NCBI GenBank assembly: GCA_030278955.1
Contig: JAOANR010000003.1
Coordinates: forward strand, 59,327,628-59,391,627
DNA: 64,000 bases
Direction: 5' to 3'
Source: Hygrophila difformis
Lineage: Eukaryota > Streptophyta > Magnoliopsida > Lamiales > Acanthaceae
Shown here: positions 21,295 to 31,766 of the stretch, one piece after another
Layout of the letters: each line of letters opens with the position of its first letter
Position numbering within the stretch: position 1 is the stretch's first letter
The notes under the pieces: generated by a model
The model's input: only the letters and a program-made list of their open reading frames with translations
Database searches by the model: none
Told to the model about the DNA's origin: nothing
Made by a program: the position numbers and the translations under genes

Positions 21295-21895
21295 TTTTTT
21301 TTTTTTTTTTCAAAAGATGGGAGGGCCAGAGCCGTTTATTCAAACACTTGCTTCAAATGAGGCGTACCAATGGAGTCACAAAAAAGAGCATCACAAATGG
21401 ACTCGGTTGGACGTAGGAGATGTTCGACATCAAGCATAGAGTTACTATCATGTAGTAGCAAATCAATCACTTGAAAGCTTCTTTAAGGATAGCAATAAAC
21501 TTGAGATCCCACTCCAAACACTTCATATCTTGGATTGTTGAGAAGATTAGTCTAGCATGCCAGTGGGCAGTGACTTCCGCGGCCTCATTGATTAAGGAAA
21601 CAACTTCGTTGCTGTCTGTCTCGACTTCTAGTTTGGTGATCCCCAGCTCCCATGCCTTTTGCCCAGGCTTCAGCTTGGAGAGCCTCGAGGCGCCCCTTCT
21701 TGGCTCTAATTCCTCCAATCCAAGCGCCTTCAGCATCACGAATCACTCCCCCAGCTTTTCTCAAACTACCAGATGAGCTTCCATCGCAATTGATTTTGGC
21801 CCATCCAACTGGGGTTTCTCCCAACTAGTATTTGCACCTCACCAAGTGTTCCTGCCCATTGTCCGGGCTTCATTTTGAGCCAACAAAAACTCATT
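21295..21895 (-). mobile_element. 5'-truncated LINE, RNase H end
   Basis: The minus strand encodes, in two frames, an RNase H domain: WAKINCDGSSSGSLRKAGGV (about 21750-21810; catalytic Asp in CDG), then after a frameshift ELGITKLEVETDSNEVVSLI (about 21580-21650; Asp in TDS). The T tract at 21295-21310 is its A tail. Plant L1 LINEs end in this domain. No RT remains. Confidence 0.75.
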
Positions 21896-23169
21896 TTGAG
21901 TCTGTGGATTGACAGATGGACATGATCCCATGAGACATGTTCGCGGCCAAGCTTTTCTTTGCACCGAGCCTGTTGAAATCGAGAAGGTAATATGCAATGC
22001 GTATATCTAACATATATCTAATGTGCAATGCATCTATTTCATGATCCCATGACACTAGTAGAATATCACCACACCACATATATCTAACCATCACAAAGTA
22101 TTCAAACATACAGTGCACTGCAAACATATACACATCATAATATTGCAGAGATTGCATATCGCACACCATTCAACCGTATTACCATGAACATATCCACAGC
22201 GCAATTCATATACACACACAGCACCATGGATCACATAAAAACATAACATGGCAAACATATAAACAACACATATTGTGCAGAACACCATCCCGGCCACCAA
22301 CACAGTGCAGCAGCACATAACACACGCGGTAAAACACGTACTATTAAAATAAAACACGAGCACCGGAATGTACATAAACATTTAGACGTATCCTCAACCG
22401 GTCGATGTATTCTAACCATTAAATGAAGCTTCCAAAAGATCAAAGAACCGCACACCACCCGACACAACAACAGAAATCGTGTTTGGAAGTGATAATTATA
22501 ACTACATATAGTAGTTATTTATCTCCATAAAATAACCAACATTATATTATATCCTTTACGATAATTTCATTTTTGAACTTCTTCCAACAAACATTTTTCT
22601 CTTTTTTTTTTCATAAAAAAAAAGTAGCTTTTTAAAATGTCAATCCAAACGATAAAATACTACAGTATGTTCTACTTTTGACTTATTCTCTTTGTTCTAA
22701 ACACTAACAATCCGTTTGGTTGTAGGGATCTTAGATTACCAGTGGGAATGTGATTGCTAGGAATGTGAGATTGGTGAGAATCTTATTTTTAATATTTTAA
22801 TATTATTGCATTTGGTTGGATTTGAAATCTCAATTCCTACAACATCACATGAATAGACCATAACTCCTATTTAACTTTTTTTTTTCTTGCACAGAACGTA
22901 GTGAATCCTATTGGTAATCCACACATAGATAACGTCATCATCTCGATGTGGGTTGCATTTTCTACCGTAATAATTGCATGATGTAATTTGCATTAATTAT
23001 TAATCACGCTATGAGTGGTTTCCGAGGAATCTTTGGTGACGATAGGTTTGCAGTCAATAGGCAACATTAACAAGCGGGAGGATGTATTGCTATTTTATCT
23101 CACCGTTTGAACGAATAGGTATCTGAATACTCATCTTCATGTATTGTTATTTTAGATCATTGTTAGATG
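21896..23169. other. Intergenic, no gene seen
   Basis: Short frames at 21891-22470 (-) are Cys/Tyr/Met-rich translations of CATA-rich sequence and show no domain. Around 22709-22930 there is a repeat with GTGGGAATGTGATT words that recurs at about 39350-39620, probably an old MITE. Confidence 0.4.
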
Positions 23170-23726
23170 TGTTGCGGAAATGTGCCTCAAAACAAATCCA
23201 ATTTGGAACAATCGTAAACCCAAATTAGTGAAATGCAGATAAACAAACACAGAGAATTTACGTGGTTCGGTCAAATCGACCTACATCCACAGGTAAAAGG
23301 AGAAACAAATTTTCACCATGAAGCGCAAATATTACAAAAGGATTTGGACAAAAATTTCCTGAACCCACAAAACTCACTCAACAAATTGACTCCTCACTAA
23401 AGACACACCTACCAAAACAAACGGTCTAAGAGTATAAAAACCCTCCGAGCCAAAACTCTCTATTTTATCAAAGAGCTGTCATTAGCCCCCACATTAAGGG
23501 AACTGTCACTATCTCTTATAAAAAACAAGAGCTGGCAAGAGGCGTTATATTAAACTCTTTGCCTATGCTCGGTCTGTGCCTTTGCTGGGTGTATCTTAAG
23601 CAAATGCCCACCCAATGCCTTTTATAGGTAACAATTAGGCAAATTAGTTGTGCTTGAACGATGTGGGAGAAGTTTCCTACCCCACCTACCATCAATTCCC
23701 ATCACCACGTGCAGCACCACCTAACA
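23170..23726 (-). repeat. 3' LTR of copia element 2
   Basis: TGTTGCGG to CACCTAACA on the plus strand. It retains a minus-strand TATA box (TATAAAAGG, about 23618-23626). The polypurine tract follows at 23727-23740. Confidence 0.88.
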
Positions 23727-23879
23727 AATCTTCACCTTGGTGCAAACTAATCAAAGTCGAATGATGAGTAGGCTCCACCTTGATCACCAAACTTCCCTGA
23801 AAAACAAATGTACTTAAACCATGCACACAAATGTGCCAAACGGTACTCCAACTCTTCTTTTGCCTCCAAATTTCCCACC

Positions 23880-24330
23880 ATGGAAAAATGCCTTGGTGAG
23901 GCAATCAATAGAGACCCAACATCAGATGTGCCTCTCAAATAACGAAAGATCCGTTTCAGAGAAAGAGCATCGACTTTCTTTGGTCCCTGAATCGGCTAAC
24001 ACTGACTGCTTGGGCCAAATCTGGCCAAGCGCTCACCATGGCATACATCAAGCTGTCCACTGCGCTAGAATAGGACACATATCCCATATACTCCTCTGTT
24101 TAAAACTTTGGTGCAAAAAATAACTGAGAGTTGCGCATTATCAATAAGTGAAGTATTCAAACGTTTTGCCGAAAACATACCAAACTTTGCAGAATCTCCT
24201 GGATGTAGCTCTTCCGCGACAAGAAAAGCTTCTTTTGATCTATCTCAATAGATCTCCATCCCCAATTCTGCGATGCACCCAAATCCCAAAATGTCGAACT
24301 CTACATATAGTAGAAAATCAATCTTGCTAC
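23880..24330 (-). pseudogene. RT remnants of copia element 2
   Basis: Nucleotide similarity to copia element 1 (for example the block around 23915-23955 matching 6687-6725) shows RT and RNase H scraps with large deletions and many frame breaks. No usable frame remains. Confidence 0.65.
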
Positions 24331-24375
24331 CAAGAGTCATCTTTTGAAGCTCCACACCCAAAATTGACTCTTTGC

Positions 24376-24640
24376 TCAAGGCTTCAATTTTCCTTCACAG
24401 ACATATGTTGCATGTCCAAAAGGTTTAAAATTCGAGTAATCACAGGAGTTACCCGACCAAACCTCATAAGGAATCCGACAATCAATTCCTCTATGAAGTG
24501 CCCAATTGATCAGAAAGCAGGCAGTGTCAACTGTCTCTACCCAAAAGATCCTTGGCAATCCAGATCGCAAGAGCATGTAGCGTGCTCTCCCCAAAAAGCG
24601 TCTGATCATACGCTCTAACACCCCATTATCTGGAGTGTTC
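24376..24640 (-). pseudogene. Integrase fragment of copia element 2
   Basis: The minus frame reads LERMIRRFLGRARYMLLRSG, then PRIFWVETVDTACFLINWAL and PYEVWSGNS, the region after the catalytic Glu of copia integrase. The core upstream is lost. Confidence 0.8.
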
Positions 24641-24847
24641 CAAACTTTGTGATGTCCAGCAATTTCATTGTTCTTGTAGAACTCATAGAACTCCCTTGAA
24701 CAAGATGTCCAAATCTAATATGCCATAATCAAGACATATTAGAAGAATCAGCAACAACAACAGCAGCTCCAGAATCCACCACCTTAGACCTCTGCACAAC
24801 ATACAGAGATCCATGCAAGATTCCCTTCAAAGCCACGAACGATCCCT

Positions 24848-25705
24848 TTACTGTTTTGTTTGCACACTTGCAAACAAAGCCAAATGATCCGCTGGATCTG
24901 TATCGCAGTCGACTGCAACGGAGACAGTCTCCCGTTGCGTTCCATGTTGTTGCTTCTTCATCATCTTGGGACAGCTGGTCTTCCAATGCCCCTTCTCATT
25001 ACAATAATTGCAAACATCACATGGCCTAGGACCTTTAACAAAAGACTTTTTCTTCTTTTGTTTTACAAATTTTTCATGTTCATTGCCACTATAAACTACA
25101 AGCCCAACAGCCTGATCATTATTCGAAGATGCCTTATGGCGCAATTCCCTACTATGCAAAGAAGCACGTACATCTTCTAAACTAACAGTATCTTTACCAA
25201 CAATGAATGATTGTACAAAATTTTCAAATGACAATGGTAAAGATACTAATAATATTAATGCAGCATCTTCATCATCGATAACTACATCAATATTGCAACT
25301 CCAACAAGATAGTATTCAATCTATCTAGATGATCTCGAAGAGGTGTACCTTCATGCATCTGTAGGCTGAACAAACGTTGCTTCAGCAGCAACTTATTGGT
25401 TAAAGAATTCGTCATATAAAGACTCTCGAGCTTAACCACAAACCAAACGCCGTAGTTTCCGTTGCAACCTCAGTAATAACATCATCTGCCAAGCACAATA
25501 GGATGGTTGAATGATTCTTCTCCTCCAGACTCACCATCTTAGCATCATTTGGATCTGCCTTTTTCTCCAACGGAGCCCACAGGCCTTGTTGCTTTAACAA
25601 AGCCCGCATTTTGATTTGCCAAAGGCAAAAACTATTTCTCCCTGCGAACTTGTCAGCACTAATATTTATGGCCGACATTTTTGCTACCAAACGAGGCACA
25701 AACAA
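24848..25705 (-). pseudogene. Gag of copia element 2
   Basis: Two minus frames, 25412-25705 (start MSAINISADKFAGRNSF within it) and 24848-25234, together give most of gag, including the zinc knuckle CNYCNEKGHWKTSC. They are separated by small indels between 25235 and 25411. The first frame preserves the gag N-terminus that is interrupted in copia element 1 and is the reference for that insertion. The polyprotein does not continue into protease. Confidence 0.85.
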
Positions 25706-25706
25706 G

Positions 25707-25718
25707 GCTCTGATACCA
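25707..25718 (-). other. Primer binding site of copia element 2
   Basis: Minus strand TGGTATCAGAGC, complementary to initiator Met tRNA, three bases from the 5' LTR, exactly as in element 1. Confidence 0.88.
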
Positions 25719-25721
25719 GTT

Positions 25722-26281
25722 TGTTGCGGAAATGTGCCTTAAAAAAAACCCAATTTGGAACAATCGTAAACCCAAATTAGTCAAATGCAGCAAAATAAAC
25801 AAATACAGAGAATTTACGTGGTTCGGTCAAATCGACCTACATCCACAGGAAAAAGGTGAAACAAATTTTCACTATGAGGGGCAAATATTACAAAAGGGTT
25901 TGGACAATAATTTCCCGACCCACAAAACCCACTCAACAAATTGACTCCTCACTAAAGACACACCTACCAAAACAAACGGTCTAAGAGTATAAAAACCCTC
26001 AGAGCCAAAACTCTCTATTGTATCAAAGAGCTGCCATTAGCCCCCACATTAAGGGAACTGTCACTATCTCTTATCAAAAACAAGAGCTGGCAAGAGGTGT
26101 TATATTGAACTCTTTGCCTATGCTCGGTCTGTGTCTTTGCTGGGTGTATCTTAAGCGAATGCCCACCCAATGCCTTTTTTAGGCAACAATTGGGCAAATT
26201 AGTTGTGCTTGGACGATGTGGGAGAAGTTTCCTACCCCACCTACCATCAATTCCCATCACCAGGTGCAGCACCACCTAACA
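25722..26281 (-). repeat. 5' LTR of copia element 2
   Basis: 560 bp, nearly identical to its partner. The TATA box of the partner (TATAAAAGG) reads TAAAAAAGG here (about 26173-26181), so this promoter is weakened or lost. Confidence 0.88.
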
Positions 26282-26406
26282 ATATGTTTGGTATTGGAGG
26301 AACAAAAACACCATTTTTTTGGATTCGCCATGTTTTTGGTTTGTCTTGGTATATGCCGTTTCATGAAATTTGAATTATTTTATTGTTGTGTTTTTATCAT
26401 AATCAG

Positions 26407-27367
26407 GATGGATCCAAAATCAAAGCAGCGAAGAGTAATAAGCCTTTGTTCGGGTAACCCTGAAAAGAGTAGGCAGAAATGCTTACTCGACCTCCCAAAT
26501 GAACATTATTGGTGACATAATGTCCCGAGTATCTGCTTAATCACTGAACGGAATGTTCATTGCTGGATATAGGTTTAATCTATGATTTTCAATTTTTTGT
26601 TTATATCATGGAACTTTTTTCCCTTACAAACTACAAATTTAAAATAATGAAGTATTTTATTTCAGTTGTAGGTTCCTTAATGAAGCTACAAAGCATCCTT
26701 TGGTGTATTCCAAATGTTGTATTGATTGCTTTCGATTCTCCTTTTGGCCAGTTGGTTCTACTGCAAAGAGGAATTTCTATGACAAATGTGTGGACAGTGG
26801 CAACAGAATGCTTCAAATGGATTCTGCTATGGTTAGTTCGGATGATAAATTTAGTTATTTGTTATTTATTTTTAAAAGATTTATGTTTATTATGTAGTCG
26901 TTAGATTTGTTGTTTAAATTTTTAACAACATTCTTAAATGTACAATGTAGGACAACTACGTGGTTCGTGCTGATTTGAATGGAGCTTTGATAATAATAGA
27001 TAAATCAATCACAGAAGGACATCTGCCATCGGTTTATCTGAAGTCCATTTTGTTGTTTAGTACCGATGATCAGAAATATTTCAAAGAGGCTCTGAAATTA
27101 TTTTCTGAAATAAGTGAGGATAAAAAAGTATTGGTCTCCGTTCGGGCAAAGGTAATTCGATGGTTTAATGTGCGACAAAAGTTTCCAGACCCTTTCCGTA
27201 ATTCATCGTTTAAGTTATTATGTGATGATAATGAACACCTGATTAGTATGTTGCGAGGTTGGCCCGATGACAATTATGAGAATATTGAAACTAAATGCAT
27301 CCTTTGCGTTGCCGCGTGGGAATGTTGGCTTTTCCATCCACGTAATTCTAAGTATATGTATTATTAG
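26407..27367 (+). pseudogene. F-box protein, At2g35280-like, with frameshifts
   Basis: Three exons can be traced. Exon 1 (26407 to about 26560) starts MDPKSKQRR and gives a short F-box, LPNE followed in another frame by IIGDIMSRVSA; an extra base and stops break it. Exon 2 (26666-26831) reads CRFLNEATKHPLVYSKCCID and DKCVDSGNRMLQMDSAM after a TTTCAG acceptor and ends at a GTTAG donor. Exon 3 (26951-27367) reads DNYVVRADLNGALIIID, then HLPSVYLKSILLF, and ends with a Cys-containing segment, CILCVAAWECWLF. Family members are SCF subunits of unknown substrate with Sel1-like repeats. Exons 2 and 3 join in phase; exon 1 does not, so it is a pseudogene or uses another start. Confidence 0.7.
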
Positions 27368-27463
27368 TTACTAATCTATTGCTTCTTAATGAATTGTATG
27401 ATTCGTTTTAGAGTAAGTGAAAATACTTTTGGTATAACTATAATGTTGTATCCATAAAAATGA

Positions 27464-27643
27464 TTTTTTTTTTTTTTTTTAAACAGTGGCACTCATGTGT
27501 TGGCAAAGTTGTGTGGGAGCCCAAACCACATAAATTAGAAAGGAGGATAAATGGGAGGGATAGGGGGCCGGGTGGGGATTGAACCCCCCCAACCAATGGC
27601 TGGGAGACGGAGGACTTCACCACTAGGGTAAGTTCCCAACCCC
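27464..27643 (-). mobile_element. tRNA-derived SINE, copy 2
   Basis: The best preserved copy. Minus strand starts GGGGTTGGGAACTTACC, box A at the complement of about 27620-27631 (TTACCCTAGTGG), box B at the complement of about 27576-27585 (GGTTCAATCC), and an A tail seen as 18 T at 27464-27480. The left flank ATAAAAATGA resembles the right flank ATAA...ATGA once the Tourist-like element at 27648 is removed. Confidence 0.8.
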
Positions 27644-27647
27644 ATAA

Positions 27648-28568
27648 GAGCCTGTTTGGAATGGCTTTTTTTTCAAGTGATTTTGGCTTTTGCTTCTGCC
27701 AAAAGCATTTTTGAAGAAAAAAGAGTGTTTGTTTTGGCTTTTTAGGGACAGTTTGGATTGGCTTTTAAAAAAAGCAGAAGCCAAAAGCAGAAGCAGAAGT
27801 GAAAGTCAAAAGCAGAAGCAGGTAACTTTTGTGTTTGGATGGAATGTTTGAAAAGCAGTTTTTTTTCAAAAGTGTGTTTAGATATGTAAAAGTGAAAAGT
27901 GCTTTTGAAATGTGGAAATTACCAAAAATGATATGCTATTTATATATAATAGTATATATTTATAGTGTAATTAAAATTAATAGGGGCATTTATGACTCTG
28001 CACACATTACTAGGTGTTTTTGGCTTCTGCTTTTCGGAGAAGCACCCCCTGAGCTGCTTCTCCCAGAAGCACTTTTGCAGCTTTTCGAGGTGCTTTTGCT
28101 TTTTCTAAAAAGCCAAAACAAACACTTTTTTTTCTTCAAAAGTGCTTTTGGCAGAAACAAAAGCCAAAAGCACTTGAAAAAAACCCATCCCAAACAGCCT
28201 CTTAGAAAAAGAAAAAGCACTTCGAAAAGCTGCAAAAGTGCTTCTGGGAGAAGCAGCCCAGGGGTGCTTCTCCGAAAAGCAGAAGCCAAAAGCACCTAGT
28301 AATGAGTGCAGAGTCATAAATGCCCCTATTAATTTATTTTAATTACACTATAAAGATATGCTATTATATATAAATAGCATATCCTTTTTGGTAATTTACA
28401 CATTTCAAAAGCACTTTTCACTTTTACATATCCAAACACACTTTTGAAAAAAAACTGCTTTTCAAACATTCCATCCAAACACAAAAGTTACCTGCTTCTG
28501 CTTTTGGCTTTCACTTCTGCTTCTGCTTTTGGCTTCTGCTTTTTTTAAAAGCCAATCCAAACGGGCTC
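27648..28568. mobile_element. Tourist-like element built of alternating inverted repeats
   Basis: Termini GAGCCTGTTTGGAATGGC and, inverted, GAGCCCGTTTGGATTGGC, with TAA on both sides (27645-27647 and 28569-28571), as for PIF/Harbinger MITEs. The inside is ordered L (27648-27747), A (27748-28106), L inverted (28107-28202), A inverted (28203-28568). Transcripts could fold either on L or on A. The open frames in it (27829-28299 and its antisense) are Lys/Ser or Phe/Leu-rich translations of AAAAGCAGAAGC-type sequence and not genes. Confidence 0.8.
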
Positions 28569-28677
28569 TAAATGAAATTTTGAAGATTACGTTTACATAA
28601 TTTAATTAAATTATAGTTTTGCAAAAAAGAAAATAATATGTTATTTATAGTTTTTCGAAATTATAGTTTTTCAAATA

Positions 28678-31502
28678 TGTTATCAATGGCTATTCCGCAC
28701 CGGGTCCTGATGGCTTTTCCGGACAATTTTTTAAGTGCTTCTGGGGCGACTTAAAACCGAATGTTGTGAGCTTTATTCAGCGGGTGTTTGTGGAGAAATG
28801 TATGCCTTTGGATCTTACCAAAGCATTCATTTGCCTCATTCCGAAAGTACCATCCCCTCTCTCTTTTAAAGATTTTCGTCCCATCACACTTTGTAATGTC
28901 TTGTATAAGATCTTGACAAAGGTTCTGGTTAATCGAATTAGACCCATTCTCCAGTCAAGTATTTCACAGCATCAAAGTGCTTTCCTTCCCGAGCGGGGAC
29001 CAGTAGATAATGCAGTAATTTTGCGAGAGCTACTGAGTCATATGGCTGGGACTCAAGGGAGGATTCGTGGTATTATTCTGAATATTGATATTGCTAAGGC
29101 CTACGATAATGTTTGCTGGGACTTCTTGGAATCATGTTTATATGACCTCCAGCTTCCACAGACAATTATACATTTAATTATGTTCTGTGTTTCTTCTCCC
29201 TCTTATTCCATTCTCTGGAATGGTAGTGTTCTGGAAGCTTTCAAGCCTGGTAAAGGGATTCGGCAGGGCGACCCGATGTCACCATATTTGTTCCTTTTAG
29301 TCATGGAGAAGCTGTCTGTGATGATTTCTGGACTGGTGGATCAGGGGACTTGGCAGCCTTTGCGGCTTGCTACAACGGGTGTTGGTATTTCTTATTTACT
29401 CTTCGCCAACGATCTCATCTTGTGCTCTATGGCGGATAAAAGTAGTGTTGAGGCTATCTTCCAGACCCTTCAGGTTTTTGGTAAGGCTTCTGGTATGGTC
29501 CTTAATCCTTTGATGTCTTCGGTTTTTATTCCTAAGATAGTCTCTGAGACGGATCGAGGATGGATTCAGGGAGTCCTGAACATGCCAGTGGTGGATAGTT
29601 TCGGCACATATTTGGGTTTTCCTATGTTATGTGGCAGTAAAAGATGTAGCAATTTCTCTTTTATTTTGGACAAGCTGGATAATCGTCTTGAAGGCTGGGC
29701 GAGCAAACTGTTAAATAAGGCAGGGCGTCTTACTTTATGCCGCGCTGTCTTGTCGGCGATCCCCACGTATTTCATGCAGTTGCATTGGTTGCCGGAGTCT
29801 ATTTGTGATGCTATTGATCGGAGGGTGAATAGATTCTTATGGAAGGATCATGCGGGAAAAGGCTTGTTTTTGGTTCGTTGGGATAAGGTTGCATCCTCTA
29901 AACAATCTGGGGGTCTGGGTCTCCGTCGGGCTCGCCTCATGAATGTGGCCTTGCTTGGAAAGTTGGTGTGGGGGGTGCTTCACTCAAAAGATAAGGTTTG
30001 GGTTCAACTTATTCAAAGCCTCGCTCCAGGCGTGGATTTGTTCATGTATGCTCCTATGGCATGTCGGTCCTGGATGCTTAAGCTGCTTAGTAAGTTAGTC
30101 CCAATTTTAAAACCTGGTTTCTCTTTGCGGATTGGGCAGGGGAGTATGTCTTTGTGGTTCGCTCCATGGTGGGACAATTCTCAGTTGGCGCCTCGAATTC
30201 CTTACATTGCAACGCAAGACCTCGATCTTAAACTTCAAGATGTGTTCTCGGCTAGTGGATGGAATTGGGATCAGGTTTACTCCTCGGTTCCCACTGACAT
30301 CCTCCAATCCATTTGCAGCGCCCCCCTCCAGTTCTTCACCCCTTGGTGCCTGATATTTGGATTTGGAAACACAGTCAAGCTGGAAGCTATTCGGTTCGGT
30401 CTGCTTATCATTCTCTGGTAGGCCGAGAAGATGGGGCTGACTGGAGTTGGATGTGGAGGGTGGAGGTCCCAGAAAAGTTTTCTTTCCTCTTATGGCTGAT
30501 CGGGCATAATTCTTTGCCTGTAAATGGTACTCGTTTTCGTAGACATCTTGCGTCTTCCCCACTGTGTGCTTTGTGTGGAGTGGAGCAGGAAGACTGGTGT
30601 CACTGGCTTTTTTATTGTGGTTGGGTTCGTCAAGTTTGGAGGTCCCTTCACATTGCTATTCCACAAGATTGTCATTTCATCCCTCGGCATATGATCCGCC
30701 AGTTCCTTCGATCGTTATATTCCCATTATGGTTCCCTGTTGCTGGCGGCTGTTTGGGTGTTATGGATGGAGCGCAACGCCAGGCTGTTTCGTGGGATATC
30801 GCGGACTGTTTGGAGGCTTCATCATGATATTGTGCACCTGTCGCAGGTGCTAGAGGAGGCACGCTCAAAGCCAGGCCTTTCTCCTAGGGCTGGCCGTTTG
30901 ATTTCCTGGAATATGTTTGGTTATTCTGGCACGATTTTGCATGTGGATGGGAGTGCCTTCGGCAATCCGGGTCGTTCGGGGTATGGATTTGTTGTAAGAG
31001 ATGAAACGGGTCAGTGGATTGGAGGGGGGTGTGGCTTCCTTGGCCTTCATTCTAATACCTTTGCAGAGCTTTCGGGCCTGGCCGCTGGTATGAATTTTGT
31101 TAAACAGTTGGGGGTGAGGAAGCTGTGTGTTTATTCAGATTCAAGTGCTGCTCTTAACTTAGTTCAGGCCAAAAATTATTTTCACCCTTGTGCTGCCATT
31201 ATCTCTAGAATTGTGGAGTTGCGAGATTCTTTTGAGGAATGTGTCATCCATCATGTTTGTCGGGAAGGGAATAAGGTAGCTGACACACTTGCCAAGCGTG
31301 GGGCGTCGGAAGAACTTTTCTACACCACCTGGGCCTTTCCTCCAGACTTCGTTGTTGGGGATCTAACGGCGGATGCTTCCGGTGTTTGCTTCCCCAGATT
31401 CTAGTCTCTGTTTTTCGTTTTCGCTAGTTAAGTTTGCTACACTTGTTTTTTGTTTTTTGTTTTTCCTGTTTGTTTCCTGGCTTCGGCTTCTCTAAAAAAA
31501 AA
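28678..31502 (+). mobile_element. LINE 1 (L1-type), 5'-truncated
   Basis: Begins within the RT domain and ends with CTGGCTTCGGCTTCTC plus a short A tail (31494-31502). The same 3' tail is found in LINE 2. TTCAAATA before it (28670-28677) and after it (31507-31514) may be its target duplication. 5' truncation is usual for LINEs. Confidence 0.85.
28682..31404 (+). pseudogene. LINE 1 ORF2 remnant: RT, zinc-binding region, RNase H
   Basis: The first frame (to 30421) has the RT: NGYSAPGPDG, PITLCNVLYKILTKVLVNRI, IDIAKAYDNV and RQGDPMSPYLF. The catalytic FADD is FAND (Asn codon AAC at 29408-29410), so the polymerase was dead before or after insertion. A frameshift near 30335 leads to the frame ending at 31404 with the zf-RVT region (LCALCGVEQEDWCHWLFYCG) and a complete RNase H: HVDGSAFGNPG, FAEL, VYSDSSAAL, NKVADTLAKRG. 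The endonuclease is absent. It is close to LINE 2 in sequence. Confidence 0.9.
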
Positions 31503-31766
31503 TAAGTTCAAATAATATAATATTAGTACATTAATTAAAGGACTATATTTGTTAAAAGAATATATTTTTGGGTAGGAGGGGTGGTGTGTGCGAGAGAACA
31601 AAAATATGTTAACTCAGTGGTGATTGTAGTGATAGTAAAACCACAAGACGAAATATGTTAGGGGTAATTTTTTTTATATATATATCACGATATTACATAT
31701 TATGTACCAAATAATTTACAAACTATTTAAATTCGTTTCTGTTATGTTTCGTGTAGGGAAAATAAA

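Larger units (their letters stand above)
23170..26281 (-). mobile_element. Ty1/copia element 2, internally deleted
   Basis: LTRs at 23170-23726 and 25722-26281 (557 and 560 bp) bracket only 2.0 kb of interior. A 5-bp duplication with one mismatch flanks it: AGATG (23165-23169) and ATATG (26282-26286). The LTR ends, primer site, polypurine tract and gag are close relatives of copia element 1, but the middle of the LTR differs, so it is a sister subfamily. The interior keeps gag, a scrap of integrase and scraps of RT. It can be mobilised only in trans, if at all. Confidence 0.9.

Noticed and set aside
22091..22470. Cys/Met-rich frames on the minus strand
   Set aside because: Translations of CATA/ACAC-rich sequence, two overlapping frames of equal length, no domain or signal.
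27829..28317. Open frames of 70-156 codons on both strands
   Set aside because: They translate AAAAGCAGAAGC-type sequence inside the inverted repeats of the Tourist-like element. Mirror-image proteins on both strands and biased composition show they are not genes.
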